A stretch of DNA of 64,000 nt from Clostridiales bacterium (GCA_016278505.1 JADQBQ010000001.1:124001-188000); one strand, 5' to 3'. Shown: positions 8,366-19,214, counted from the first letter of the stretch. Translations and numbers: made by a program. Notes: generated by a model from the letters alone, not told the origin.

Positions 8366-9424
8366 CTAGTCTAAAATAATTGGTTGTCCGCCATCCATTT
8401 CTTTAACTTTCTTAAGGGTTTCACTATCAATTTTCTCGATAAATTCTTCATGATTGGCGCAACCAAAGATATACTCATCATAGTATTGCTTGAGCTTAGT
8501 CTTGTCCCCTGTCTTACGGAATTCTTCAGAAGCTGCCCTGAACATCTTAATATGATCCATATCGAACCAGTGGAAACCATAGCAAGCACCAGGATAGGCA
8601 CCATAAGGCACTTCTACCAGGGAATCTACAGCCGGGTGCGGAATTTCCGTCAGGTTCGGATAATTTCTTATATTCTCATCAGGAATAATCTTTTCCGCTG
8701 TAACAATGCTGTACGTACCGGCCATCGCTAATTCTGAGCAAGTACACTGTGCACCCATTAACCTGCTATTACCATACATATCAGCAGCGGTTACGTGTAT
8801 AAGGGAGACATCAGGATGGCAGGCCGGGACCAGGTAAACATTCCTGCCCGTATAAGGACATTCCATCATTGTACCTTTGTTAATCAGCTCCATATCCGCA
8901 CCACCATGGTCTCTTACCGGAATAAACGGAATACCCATGGCTGCGGCTTTGAAGCGAACAGACATGCCATAGTTTGTATAGTCATCAAGCTCAATCATAC
9001 CATTACTGGTCATATAGCGAAGAAGGGGAGCAATACCAATAATCTCATAGCCCCACCAGGCTAACTCTGCACGTTTGATAGAAACTCTGTCCGGATCTAA
9101 AATCATAGCGCCGGCCAAGAGCTCAGCGCAAATGGAGTTGGACTGCATGGATAAAGTCAAGTCCTTCACCCCGTGCCTTATCACTTCATGCACGGCAGCC
9201 ACAGGAACGCGAGTATTCACAAAACCACCGAGCCCGAGGTTCATTCCATCTTTGATATGCTTTTGAACAGCATCTTTCAGGGTTGTCCGCTTGTCCTTCA
9301 GCCCCTTAGGCTTGGAAACCATAATCTTGCGTGCTTCATCGGGTGTGGGTCCCCAAAATTCTAATGGTTTCTCGTCATACTTAACCTGGGAAATGTTTTT
9401 AATTGAAGAACCTATTTTTTTCAT
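8366..9424 (-). CDS. CoA-transferase subunit A (glutaconate CoA-transferase-like)
   Basis: 352 aa; GMNLGLGGFVNTRVPVAAVHEVIRHG; LIHVTAADMYGNSRL. Confidence 0.85.
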   Translation of the reverse strand: MKKIGSSIKNISQVKYDEKPLEFWGPTPDEARKIMVSKPKGLKDKRTTLKDAVQKHIKDGMNLGLGGFVNTRVPVAAVHEVIRHGVKDLTLSMQSNSICAELLAGAMILDPDRVSIKRAELAWWGYEIIGIAPLLRYMTSNGMIELDDYTNYGMSVRFKAAAMGIPFIPVRDHGGADMELINKGTMMECPYTGRNVYLVPACHPDVSLIHVTAADMYGNSRLMGAQCTCSELAMAGTYSIVTAEKIIPDENIRNYPNLTEIPHPAVDSLVEVPYGAYPGACYGFHWFDMDHIKMFRAASEEFRKTGDKTKLKQYYDEYIFGCANHEEFIEKIDSETLKKVKEMDGGQPIILD

Positions 9425-9891
9425 TCTGTTACCTCCTTTGAAAAAGTTCTTCTACCCCCTACACTGGTTCAACGTGCCGGAACTATGTTTCTAATACTTG
9501 CAATTTACATTCCCTTTTAAGTCTGAAAATTAATTTTTTTAAAAATTCGACCCACCCCCCGTCTTTAAAAGCACAGAATTTTACAAAAATCGTATTAGGT
9601 AACTAGATTTATACATTAATGCACTTTCATTACAATAATTCCGGTGTCACAATTCCGACAATTTCTCCAATTATTTGACTAACGTTTACACAAGTTTGTT
9701 TGTTTGAACAACTATTTGTCATCTATTTTATCAATAAACCAGTCAGTGTGTAAAATAATTTAGACACTTTCTAATTATTACTATAATCCCTATCAGGTCG
9801 AAACAAGTACCGGGTCTTAGGCGTATTAACTCTAAAACATTGGGAGATTAATAAGCAAAGTACTTATAAACAGCTCAGGAAGGAATATTCA

Positions 9892-10590
9892 ATGCATGAT
9901 GCCGTAAATGTATTTTGGAAAACCATAACAATCTTTGTCGTTTTGGTTATACTGGCACGCGTGTTAGGCAAAAAGCTTCTATCCCAAATGACGTTTTCCG
10001 AGTTTGTCATCGGCATCACCATGGGGACAATAGCCGGTGCCTTTGTGGTTGAACAAGTGAAGGGACCATGGGTGCTGTTAAGCCCTGCAATATTAACTAT
10101 TGTTACTTTAGGACTTACCTATCTAAATTTAAAGTGTATAACATTGCGCAAACTGGTTGAAGGTGACCCGGTGACAGTAATCGAAAATGGTAAAATACTG
10201 GAAAACAAAATGCAAAAAACCCGGTATAACCTTAGCCAATTGGAGATGCAATTACGTGAAAAAGGTATTTTTGATATTTCTGAGGTTGAATTTGCAGTTT
10301 TAGAACCACACGGGCAGCTTAGTGTCCTTAAGAAATCACAAAATCTCCCTGTCACAATGAAAGACATTGGTAAACCTACACCATATAAAGGGTTATCCAC
10401 TGACATTATCATGGACGGGGATGTAATCGAAAAAAACTTAAAGCGGCACAAATTGGACTTTGCCTGGCTTTATAGAGAGCTTTACTACCGGGGCATTAAC
10501 GACATTAAGAAGGTTACACTTGCCACTCTCCAACCTGACGGTACACTTTATACGGATGTTACAGAGGATAATCAAGAAAAAAGGGGATAG
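9892..10590 (+). CDS. DUF421 (YetF-like) membrane protein
   Basis: ARVLGKKLLSQMTFSEFVIGITMGTIAG and two repeated C-terminal YREL.YRGI modules. Confidence 0.85.
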   Translation: MHDAVNVFWKTITIFVVLVILARVLGKKLLSQMTFSEFVIGITMGTIAGAFVVEQVKGPWVLLSPAILTIVTLGLTYLNLKCITLRKLVEGDPVTVIENGKILENKMQKTRYNLSQLEMQLREKGIFDISEVEFAVLEPHGQLSVLKKSQNLPVTMKDIGKPTPYKGLSTDIIMDGDVIEKNLKRHKLDFAWLYRELYYRGINDIKKVTLATLQPDGTLYTDVTEDNQEKRG

Positions 10591-10631
10591 GCACCATCTT
10601 TAAATTCAAAAGAAGGTGCCTATCCCCTTTT
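10583..10631. terminator. Bidirectional terminator
   Basis: AAGGGGATAGGCACCATCTTT...AAAGAAGGTGCCTATCCCCTT between convergent genes. Confidence 0.8.
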
Positions 10632-10659
10632 GGGTATACTTTCCTCATTCCCTACCGGG

Positions 10660-12003
10660 TCATTGGTACTTTTTCTTTTCTTTATTTTCATACATTAGTG
10701 AATCAGCTTCGTTAAGCACCTCTTCCAAGTCTCTGGTATCCCCGGGCAGCCATAACACGCTTCCCAAGCTGTATCCCACTGTGAAAGGGGTAAGTGAATC
10801 TATTAATTCACTCTGCTTTAGGCCTTCTTTTATTTTAGCATCCAGTATTACCGCTTCCTGTTCACCTGCCCTTGAAATCACCACAATGAATTCATCGCCA
10901 CCCAGCCTTGCCACAATGTCATTCTCGCTTACTGCAGACATCATAATCGACGCAAATTCCTTTAGAACCTTATCGCCCATCCAGTGACCATGCTTATCAT
11001 TAACCTCTTTAAAGTTATCCAGATCCAGATATAAAAATTCTACTTGGTAATTTTCTTTTTTACCTCGGCTAAGTTCTTTACCTGCCAACTCCCTGAATCC
11101 CCGGCGATTCAACAGGCCTGTTAACGGGTCTTTTAAAGAGTTCTCCTGCATGATTTCCAGCGCTGATCGCATCTTGTCAAAAACTAAATCAAAAGGATAT
11201 TCAAGCCCCCTTAATACAATACCCCAGTAAATTAAAATGAAAGACCCCAATTTGAACAAGTGGCCAACAAAGTTCATAACTCCATACACATCGTTATACA
11301 AAGTAAAAGAAAATTCCGCTAATACAGTTAACAGCGAGGATAACACCATGATTTTAAAAAGCATATTATTCATCCTGCCGCTTCTCATCTTTAAGTGTAC
11401 CACGCCGGCCATAAGAATTACGCAAACAACGATTTCACTAGCCACCTTAAACCTGCTAAGGCCAAGACCCGCTACATAACAATCAGGGAATAATCCCGCT
11501 TTGAGCATAAGAAAAAGTACACCTGTGGCAACACAATAAGTGCCCCATACCAGCCACCGAGGCTTTAGTTTTTTGATCACGAAAAAAGGTGCAACCAACA
11601 GAGTAATTGCTTCCATGTACCTTGCTGCCACCCATAACTGGGTGGACAGGTTTGGCCCCATGCCCCCACAGATACCGCCATAGGTAACAGCGTGCATGAA
11701 GTCAACCGTGGCTATAAAGGGATATGCTATGCCAAGAAAAAGCAGGTAGTCATGGCCGGAGTATTTATAAGTCCTGGTTGCCAGAACATAAATAATACCC
11801 ACTACAACAATACTAAACCCCTCCACCAGGGTATGGAAAAGTAAGTAATGGTAATGGGCAATAACCGCCAACAAGGATACAAAGACTCCCCCCAATAAAA
11901 CCAATTCCCAATCCTTTCTCACTTGGGATTTACTTTTGACAAGATTCAATATAACCCTCCTGCCTACGCCATGTATTTTAAACTTGAAAAAGTTCGCGTA
12001 CAA
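10660..12003 (-). CDS. MASE3-like membrane sensor with GGDEF domain (diguanylate cyclase)
   Basis: N-terminal multi-TM region; DPLTGLLNRRGF and ARLGGDEFIVV. Confidence 0.85.
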   Translation of the reverse strand: MYANFFKFKIHGVGRRVILNLVKSKSQVRKDWELVLLGGVFVSLLAVIAHYHYLLFHTLVEGFSIVVVGIIYVLATRTYKYSGHDYLLFLGIAYPFIATVDFMHAVTYGGICGGMGPNLSTQLWVAARYMEAITLLVAPFFVIKKLKPRWLVWGTYCVATGVLFLMLKAGLFPDCYVAGLGLSRFKVASEIVVCVILMAGVVHLKMRSGRMNNMLFKIMVLSSLLTVLAEFSFTLYNDVYGVMNFVGHLFKLGSFILIYWGIVLRGLEYPFDLVFDKMRSALEIMQENSLKDPLTGLLNRRGFRELAGKELSRGKKENYQVEFLYLDLDNFKEVNDKHGHWMGDKVLKEFASIMMSAVSENDIVARLGGDEFIVVISRAGEQEAVILDAKIKEGLKQSELIDSLTPFTVGYSLGSVLWLPGDTRDLEEVLNEADSLMYENKEKKKYQ

Positions 12004-12151
12004 TTTACAGGCAATTTATGGCATATTATATGTAACAACCTTCCAGAATGTGAATAGGTACAAACATTGGTGCCATAACGCATACTTGCAATGGTTATGA
12101 GAAACTCTATCCATAACACCAGTTAAAAATTAATATCCAGGAGGTGGAGCA

Positions 12152-12328
12152 ATGGATCACAAAGAACGCGAAGAACAAAAGACTTTCCTGGCCGAACTTG
12201 TTAAAGAAGAGTCCCCGATAGGACTGTGGGACTTACATGCCAAGGGGGACAACTTAAGGGAAAATCCTTATAAAACTCCGCCGAACAACCTAACAACCAA
12301 AGAGAAGGACGTTAACGTTAAGGGGTAA
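12152..12328 (+). CDS. Small hydrophilic protein (58 aa), not in supplied ORF track
   Basis: RBS CCAGGAGGTGGAGCA then ATG; MDHKEREEQKTFLAELVKEESPIGLWDLHAKGDNLRENPYKTPPNNLTTKEKDVNVKG*. Confidence 0.55.
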   Translation: MDHKEREEQKTFLAELVKEESPIGLWDLHAKGDNLRENPYKTPPNNLTTKEKDVNVKG

Positions 12329-12387
12329 TAGTAAAGAAAAAAGCCCCCGGTTGATTGGCCCAAACCAGGAGCTGTCACACTAAAGTT

Positions 12388-12430
12388 GAAAGAACCAATA
12401 ATACCAATTTTCATGGTATTATTGGTTCTT
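12388..12430. terminator. Hairpin
   Basis: AGAACCAATAATACCA...TGGTATTATTGGTTCT followed by T-rich tract. Confidence 0.65.
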
Positions 12431-14641
12431 TTTAAAACGTACAAAAAAAGTAGTCCCTTTTGAACCGGTTTCCAGGTTTATGACCGCCTTATGCCTGGTG
12501 GCAATGCTGTAACAGGTAGCTAACCCCAGTCCGGTGCCGTTGTCCTTAGTTGTAAAGAAAGGGGTGCCTACCTTGTCCAAAATTCCCGGCTCTATTCCTG
12601 TCCCCTGATCTTGCACGGACATAATAATATCTTCTCCGTCCATGAAAGTCCTAATGGTTAGACATTTGCCCGCAGGCATTGCTTCCAGCCCGTTTCGAGT
12701 CAAATTTAATATCAACTGGCGAATCTCTTTTTCATCGAGTAATAAGTTGGAAATACCTTTTAGGTCGGTTTCAATATAATTTTCCGAAGCCATGGCATCT
12801 GCATATATAAGGGGATACAGAGCAGTAATAATGGAATTTAAGTTAACTTTTTTCAAATCCACCGGCTTATTCTTAGCCAGTGTTAAAAATTCAGTTATAA
12901 TGCTATTTGCCCTGTCCAACTCGTCGATCATAAGCTTGTAATAACTATGATAAGGTAAACATTCCTGTTTTGTGCTGAGCATCTGCAAAAAACCACGCAC
13001 AGTGGTCATGGGATTCCTTATTTCATGTGCAATACCGGCAGCCATTTGACCAATTAAGTTAAGCCTTTCCAGCCAGGCCATTTTCCTTTCCAACTGCTTG
13101 CGTTCTGTAATGTCATTGATTGTTGACAGTATATACTTAGTTCCATTGAGTTCAATTAAATCTGAAGAGAAGAGGCCCACCCTCGTCTCACCTGACTTTA
13201 TTTTAAAAGTGGATTCCCAATTTCGAACAGTCCCTTGTTCCTGTAGCATCTGCATAAATTGAGCTCTGTCCTTGGAATCAAGCCAAATACTTAAATTCGT
13301 TGTCGTGCACCCTATAACTTTTTGACGCGAGTAACCGGTGGTCTGTATAAAGCTTTCATTTACATCTAACAAGCAACCGTTATCGAGGGTACTTATGGTC
13401 ATTGGAATGGGATTACCGTTAAATGCTTTGGCAAACCGTTCTTCCGATAAACGAAGTGCCTTTTCTGCCTCTTTTTGCTCCGTGATATCTCGAATGGACT
13501 CAATAGCTCCCACTAAATTTCCGTCCGCGTCATATAAGGGAGAAGCGTTTCCCCATAAATATGCCCCTTTGCCGTCAAACAAAGAAGGTACAAAAAACTC
13601 AGTAAAAAGCGTGATTCCTCTCTGCCTAACAAAATCATATTGCTTTTCAACCTGCTCATCCCGGGAAAAAACGAGGTCAATCAAAATCGGTCTTTGCTCA
13701 CCGTAAAAAGGCACCGCATAAAGATAATCACCTTTACCGACTATTTCCTCCTTCCTCTTTCCGGTCATTTGCTCAATAGCCCTATTCCAGGCAATAACTT
13801 TTTTATCTTTGTCTATTACAAATGTTGCATCAGGAAGAAACTCTATTATATTTAAAAGTTTTTGGTGCGAATTTCGCAGTTCGTCCTCCGCGCGTTTCCG
13901 TTCCGTTATATCTCTAAAATTTTCTACAATGCCTATTTTTCTGCCTTCCGCTGTCCAAAAAGGAGCGGCGGTGACATTACAAGGTATCTTTTCACCGTTT
14001 TTACATACCTTTTCCACGTCACACTTTACGCGCTCTTCACCGTTGCGAACTCTGAGCAAGGGACAGTTAGGCGTGTGACACTGTGATCCGGGGAAAACCT
14101 CATAACACTTTTTTCCCACAGCTTGATCACGGCTCATACCTGATAATTCAATAAAACTTTCAGTTACCCGAATTATGTTAAAATTCATGTCCACAACCCG
14201 TATGCCGTCAATAGTATAATTAACTATCTGGTTCAATTCCTCACATGCGTATTTAGCGCAATCCTCAGCCTGTTTATATTCCGTAATATCATTAAAAATT
14301 AATATTATACCTTCGTGCTGCCCGCTAATCTCTAACGCCCGACTTATTTTAACATTAAAGTGCAAAACATCCTTCTCGCCGTTAACTTTTGCCAAAAATT
14401 CACTTACAGGCTCTTTACTTACAACGAAAGAATTAACTCCCTCAGCCAGCCATGGGGGTAAACCATCCCCTTTGGAAATCTTAAACATCCTTAAACCAGC
14501 CTGGTTTATACTATCAATCTTTTGATTTTTATCCAATACCATTACAGGCTGGGGCAAACTTTCGAATATTGCCAAGTATTTGTTATCCGGTACTGATTTA
14601 GCCCGGTCACTAGCTGAAGCAAGATCGTGTAACGGCTTCAT
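12419..14641 (-). CDS. Multi-PAS sensor histidine kinase
   Basis: Several PAS/PAC repeats (DITERK/DITEQK), HisKA (AAGIAHEIRNPMTTVRGFLQML), HATPase (LTRNGLEAMP, DQGTGI, GTGLGLATCYSI). Confidence 0.92.
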   Translation of the reverse strand: MKPLHDLASASDRAKSVPDNKYLAIFESLPQPVMVLDKNQKIDSINQAGLRMFKISKGDGLPPWLAEGVNSFVVSKEPVSEFLAKVNGEKDVLHFNVKISRALEISGQHEGIILIFNDITEYKQAEDCAKYACEELNQIVNYTIDGIRVVDMNFNIIRVTESFIELSGMSRDQAVGKKCYEVFPGSQCHTPNCPLLRVRNGEERVKCDVEKVCKNGEKIPCNVTAAPFWTAEGRKIGIVENFRDITERKRAEDELRNSHQKLLNIIEFLPDATFVIDKDKKVIAWNRAIEQMTGKRKEEIVGKGDYLYAVPFYGEQRPILIDLVFSRDEQVEKQYDFVRQRGITLFTEFFVPSLFDGKGAYLWGNASPLYDADGNLVGAIESIRDITEQKEAEKALRLSEERFAKAFNGNPIPMTISTLDNGCLLDVNESFIQTTGYSRQKVIGCTTTNLSIWLDSKDRAQFMQMLQEQGTVRNWESTFKIKSGETRVGLFSSDLIELNGTKYILSTINDITERKQLERKMAWLERLNLIGQMAAGIAHEIRNPMTTVRGFLQMLSTKQECLPYHSYYKLMIDELDRANSIITEFLTLAKNKPVDLKKVNLNSIITALYPLIYADAMASENYIETDLKGISNLLLDEKEIRQLILNLTRNGLEAMPAGKCLTIRTFMDGEDIIMSVQDQGTGIEPGILDKVGTPFFTTKDNGTGLGLATCYSIATRHKAVINLETGSKGTTFFVRFKKNQ

Positions 14642-14823
14642 AAAATCCTCCCACTTAAATGAAAATGGTAATCAGATAAGATTAAGCAATAATCAATTAT
14701 TTTATTGCCATTTCAACAAAAACTGACTTAGTCCTGCATAAACCTTGAATCCCAAATAGTGTTATTGGAAAAAAAATTATTGACCGAATACCACTCCATG
14801 TGTATAATAATTCTTGTCACCAT

Positions 14824-14898
14824 TCCTCGATAGCTCAACGGTAGAGCATCCGGCTGTTAACCGGAGGGCTGTAGGTTCGAATCCTACTCGGGGAGCCA
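14824..14898 (+). tRNA. tRNA-Asn (GTT)
   Basis: Cloverleaf with anticodon loop CTGTTAA, T-arm GGTTCGAATCC, encoded CCA. Confidence 0.95.
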
Positions 14899-14912
14899 GA
14901 GAATAATTAAGC

Positions 14913-14988
14913 GGCCCCATGGTCAAGCGGTTCAAGACACCGCCCTTTCACGGCGGTAACCCGGGTTCGAATCCCGGTGGGGTCACCA
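14913..14988 (+). tRNA. tRNA-Glu (TTC)
   Basis: Anticodon loop CTTTCAC; acceptor GGCCCCA/TGGGGTC; encoded CCA. Confidence 0.95.
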
Positions 14989-14989
14989 C

Positions 14990-15065
<76 letters not shown>

Positions 15066-15076
15066 AATCAATTATA

Positions 15077-15114
15077 ACAAAAAAAGCCGCCCGTTAAGGC
15101 GGCTTTTTTTGTTA
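15077..15114 (+). terminator. Rho-independent terminator after tRNA cluster
   Basis: AAAAAAAGCCGCCCGTTAAGGCGGCTTTTTTT. Confidence 0.9.
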
Positions 15115-15140
15115 TAATTAGTTAATGTAAATCGCTAGGG

Positions 15141-15416
15141 GTGTTGACACTGCCGGAAACATTAATAACATTGGCGTTATTGGTTAATTTAGTGGGTTTT
15201 ACCATAATGGGATATGATAAATACGCAGCACGCAGGAACCAGTGGCGCATACCGGAAAAAAGGTTGATGGTAACAGCCTTAGTGGGCGGTTCACTTGGTA
15301 TTCTATTAGGCATGAAAATATTTCACCATAAGATACGGCACAGGATGTTCGCAATGGGTATTCCTGTAATTTTTATCTTACAATTGCTATTGGTTTTTTG
15401 GGCATACAAGTCGTAA
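15141..15416 (+). CDS. DUF1294 membrane protein
   Basis: MGYDKYAARRNQWRIPEKRLMVTALVGGSLGILLGMKIFHHKIRH. Confidence 0.85.
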   Translation: MLTLPETLITLALLVNLVGFTIMGYDKYAARRNQWRIPEKRLMVTALVGGSLGILLGMKIFHHKIRHRMFAMGIPVIFILQLLLVFWAYKS

Positions 15417-15433
15417 CAACCGGGAGGTCATAA

Positions 15434-15736
15434 ATGAAATCCATCCTTCAAAAATCCCATTTTATTATGCTTTTTATTATTTTGGTGTTTGCAGTATCAG
15501 CTTATATTTCTACACAATTTGATTCACACAGCACAGAATGGGTTTTAGCCAGGACAGTAGCTTATGGCTCAGTACTCTTGGCCGGCATTATTTCCCTGCT
15601 AAAGCCTGAACTTCTTTTTCAAAGGAGGCGCTTTAGAAACAGAAAGGCTGAGCGACAATACTACCTATTTAACAGAATCCTTGGAGGTATTTGGCTATTG
15701 CTGGCGGTACAGGCTATCTATGAAATGTGGCGTTAG
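15434..15736 (+). CDS. Hypothetical membrane protein
   Basis: 100 aa, hydrophobic segments, RBS GGGAGG upstream. Confidence 0.5.
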   Translation: MKSILQKSHFIMLFIILVFAVSAYISTQFDSHSTEWVLARTVAYGSVLLAGIISLLKPELLFQRRRFRNRKAERQYYLFNRILGGIWLLLAVQAIYEMWR

Positions 15737-15869
15737 TTTTGTCGGTGCAGGTGGTTCCATTTTTTGTCATCTTGCGCGATATTTTTTTTACATACCGGTC
15801 ATCAATCTCCATATTTTTCCTCTCCCTTTTGAGATAATAGGGCAAAGGAAAAATAAGGGAGAGATAATA

Positions 15870-16433
15870 TTGTCTTTTTTATTTGCTAAGCATATCGAAC
15901 AAAAATTTCTTTTCGGTAGCCTTACCAAAACTTTGCGTACCGAGCTGCCCGCCGACATGGAACTAGTTTTTCTTTGTATAGGAATTGATCGTTCCACCGG
16001 CGATTGTTTTGGCCCCATGACCGGTACACTTCTGAGTCAAATGAAAGTACCCAATGTGGTAGGAACTTTAGAAGAACCGGTTCATGCAAAAAACTTGGAG
16101 GCCGTACACAAAAACATAAATAATAAAGACACTTATATCATCGCTATAGATTCATCCCTGGGAAACTTAAAAAATCTAGGGTATATAACGGTAAAAAACG
16201 GCCCCCTCCTTCCTGGCTACGCTATGTACAGAAGCCTTCCTCCCGTAGGCAACATGTCGATAACCTTAAATGTAAATATAAACGGAATACACAATTACCT
16301 TCTTTTACAAAACTCCAGCCTAAACTTAGTTTGGAAAGGAGCAAACGTATTAGCAAAATCTATTGCAACAGCCCTTTATATGAAAAAAAAACACCGACGT
16401 AATACTTGCATCACAGATAAAACACCGGGTTAA
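15870..16433 (+). CDS. yyaC: YyaC-like spore protein (putative spore protease)
   Basis: CIGIDRSTGDCFGPMTG...IAIDSSLG...GYAMYRSLPPVGNMSITLNVN; TTG start chosen inside the longer ORF 15681..16433. Confidence 0.75.
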   Translation: MSFLFAKHIEQKFLFGSLTKTLRTELPADMELVFLCIGIDRSTGDCFGPMTGTLLSQMKVPNVVGTLEEPVHAKNLEAVHKNINNKDTYIIAIDSSLGNLKNLGYITVKNGPLLPGYAMYRSLPPVGNMSITLNVNINGIHNYLLLQNSSLNLVWKGANVLAKSIATALYMKKKHRRNTCITDKTPG

Positions 16434-16464
16434 AACCTATTGCAGTAAATCAAGTAATAAGTAA

Positions 16465-18720
16465 TTATCCGGAACATTTATTCTGAACATTGACAAATAC
16501 GTTAACAAGCCGGGGGTCAAACTGTTTTCCTGCACATTTCTTAAGTTCAGCTATAGCCCTATCATGCGAGAGGGCTTTACGATAGGGGCGTTTACTGGTC
16601 ATAGCATCATAGGCATCTGCAATCCCTAAGATCCGGCATTCCAGTGGAATATCTTCCCCCTTTAACCCCAAAGGGTATCCGCTACCGTCCCAGAATTCAT
16701 GGTGCTTGAGAATCCAATCAGCTATAGGCGCTAAATCCGGCGCTGATTGTGCTATACGATGACCAATTTCACTGTGACGCTGCATGACGGCATATTCCTT
16801 ATCTGTAAGCGGACTTGGTTTAAATAAAATATGATCAGGAATACCCACTTTTCCTATATCATGAAATTGAGCTAAAAGCTGCAAATCACTCATTCTACTT
16901 TCCGCCAACCCGAGAGATAGCGCCAACGAAACCACTAATTCCTCTAAGCGGTCAGTATGGCCTTCTGTAATAAAATCTCTTGCCTCCAAAGCTTTCATAA
17001 GTGTCTGTACTACTGCCTGGCGGGAACTTTGACCATGATGCAGCTTTTCCCTGTACATGGCGTTATCGGCATCCTTGAAAAGTTCACTCATATTCACTTC
17101 CGCGTCACTACTTACACTCAAACCAACTGATAGATTCAACCCAAAGCTCTGGTCTTCGGCATTATATCCTTTGATAGCTGCCCTAATCCTGTTTGCCGCA
17201 TTCTCTACTACTTGACTATCGCTGCAAGGTAAAAGTGCAGCAAACTCATCACCACCAATGCGCGCAACAACGTCGCTCTCACGAAAACAACTTTTTATGG
17301 TATCTGCTGCAACCTTTAAGAGCATATCACCACTGTCATGTCCCAAAGTATCATTTACTAACTTAAGACCATCAACATCACACACAATTATCCCAACCGG
17401 AGCATGACGACCGTCTTCAAGACGTTTCATTTCTTGTTCAAAGTAAGTTCTATTATATAACCCGGTAAGGGTGTCGTACAAGCTTAAGCGCCTTAATTGC
17501 TCTTCTGTCTCTTTTCGTTCAGTGATGTCCCTAATGGATTGAATAGCCCCTACATTACTTCCGTAATCATCATAAAAAATTGATGCTGCCATCCACAAAA
17601 AAGCACTTTTACCTTGGAAGAACGAGGGGACATATGCTTCACCAAACAATGTATTTCCTTTTCTTTCTATGTTATTATAATACCTTTCAATTTCCTTATC
17701 ATCCGCCTTAATAAGATCAACCAACATGGGTTTAGGCTCCCCATAGAAGGGGACAGCGTACAAATAATCCCCCTTACCGACAATCTTTTCCTTAGAAATG
17801 CCGGTCATTTCTTCAATGGCCCGGTTCCAGGCAAATACCTTGTTCTTTTCATCAATAACAAAAGTTGCATCTGGTAGAAACTCTATAATATCAAATAATT
17901 TTCTATTGGCTAATTGAAGAGAGATTCTATTCTTCTCCAACTCATCAAACTGATGCCTCAGTTCCTCCTCAATGGCCGTGAGCTCTTCATTAGTGGCAAT
18001 CAATTCCTCATTATATGTTCCCAATTCTTCATTTTTATTATGCAATGCCACCTCAGCGTTCTTGCGACACCGTATAGAATGAAGTAGAATTATAATGATC
18101 ACTGTAAGACCAATTATGCTGGCAATAACACCAAGCATGAAACTCTTATTATTATTATAAAATAATGCATTCTGTGCTTGCTTGCTTTCTGTATACCCCT
18201 TTGTTAGATTGGGTTTACCGGGGGTGGGATCTGCAAAGAAAGCCCACTTCTCAGAAGTATGCATTCTACCGTAAGAAATGTTGCTTACTTGTTTATCATA
18301 TTCTATTGTATCAAGAACCGTTTTTTTATCCTTCGACCGCAGAATCACATTTTCCCCGCTTGGAGACAGTTTGAAACTAAGATGCAATGGGCCGATATCG
18401 GAGGTTGCGTCTGCCCAAAGAATAGTTGTTTGTTTTGGAGGAATAGTTGTTAAGTTAGGAAAATCAACTGGAATCTTATACCTCAGTGGATCCTCTTTTA
18501 AATCTGAAATATAAAAGCCACCAATATTTACAGGTTCATCTTCTAAATTAGTGATTTCAATCCAACTGCTGTAAACGCCTCTTTCGTCAGAAATCACATT
18601 TTCGTTTAAGACCATAAACTCAGTAATTTTTATGTTCGGGGTCATGCTTCCTTCTGCCCAGGCAAAAGGTACAAATATTATTAGCAGGATTAACACGAAA
18701 AACATATTTCTCACTAACAC
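16465..18720 (-). CDS. Lamin-tail-domain-like sensor with PAS, GGDEF and HD-GYP domains
   Basis: Signal peptide; LTD-like ITEFMVLNE...SWIEITNLEDEPVNIGGFYISD; PAS; DTLTGLYNRTYFEQE...ARIGGDEFAALLP; HD-GYP (HDIGKVGIPD, HHEFWDGSGYPLGLKGEDIP). Confidence 0.88.
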   Translation of the reverse strand: MLVRNMFFVLILLIIFVPFAWAEGSMTPNIKITEFMVLNENVISDERGVYSSWIEITNLEDEPVNIGGFYISDLKEDPLRYKIPVDFPNLTTIPPKQTTILWADATSDIGPLHLSFKLSPSGENVILRSKDKKTVLDTIEYDKQVSNISYGRMHTSEKWAFFADPTPGKPNLTKGYTESKQAQNALFYNNNKSFMLGVIASIIGLTVIIIILLHSIRCRKNAEVALHNKNEELGTYNEELIATNEELTAIEEELRHQFDELEKNRISLQLANRKLFDIIEFLPDATFVIDEKNKVFAWNRAIEEMTGISKEKIVGKGDYLYAVPFYGEPKPMLVDLIKADDKEIERYYNNIERKGNTLFGEAYVPSFFQGKSAFLWMAASIFYDDYGSNVGAIQSIRDITERKETEEQLRRLSLYDTLTGLYNRTYFEQEMKRLEDGRHAPVGIIVCDVDGLKLVNDTLGHDSGDMLLKVAADTIKSCFRESDVVARIGGDEFAALLPCSDSQVVENAANRIRAAIKGYNAEDQSFGLNLSVGLSVSSDAEVNMSELFKDADNAMYREKLHHGQSSRQAVVQTLMKALEARDFITEGHTDRLEELVVSLALSLGLAESRMSDLQLLAQFHDIGKVGIPDHILFKPSPLTDKEYAVMQRHSEIGHRIAQSAPDLAPIADWILKHHEFWDGSGYPLGLKGEDIPLECRILGIADAYDAMTSKRPYRKALSHDRAIAELKKCAGKQFDPRLVNVFVNVQNKCSG

Positions 18721-18874
18721 AAAAAACGTCCCCTCTTGGCGTATGGCGTAACAGATTTACCTAACAAGAAGCATAACATTAATCACTACTATGTGGAGCA
18801 CAGATATTCCTGCCCAAATACCAAAATTTGTTGGCATTAACTGGAGCAAGGAAACGGACCAGATGGGACCAGAT

Positions 18875-19214
18875 GGGGTCAGGCTTGAATTATTCACTTA
18901 TTTTCCCCTCAATAATTTTCTGACATAATTTATTCCCTCACTCACACCAGACTTTATTTTCGATATCATTGATAACGGTAAGTTAAGCTCTTGCGCAATA
19001 ATGTATTTGTATACGTATAACTCGAAGGAGAACTGTTTTTATACTTGCAATTTTTTGGATATATTTTCTTTTCTAATACTAAATATTTTTCTGCATTATT
19101 GCCTTATACCATATATATGGTATAAGGCTCCTGGATAATGGATCCGTGCTTTTCGTGCCATTTTTATCACCTGGTTTTTATACCTGGATTAGTGAATTAT
19201 TCAAGCCTGACCCC
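18875..19214. mobile_element. MITE-like element, copy 1 (about 340 bp)
   Basis: 24-nt TIRs GGGGTCAGGCTTGAATTATTCACT / AGTGAATTATTCAAGCCTGACCCC; no internal ORF; near-identical to 27677..28029. Confidence 0.85.
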
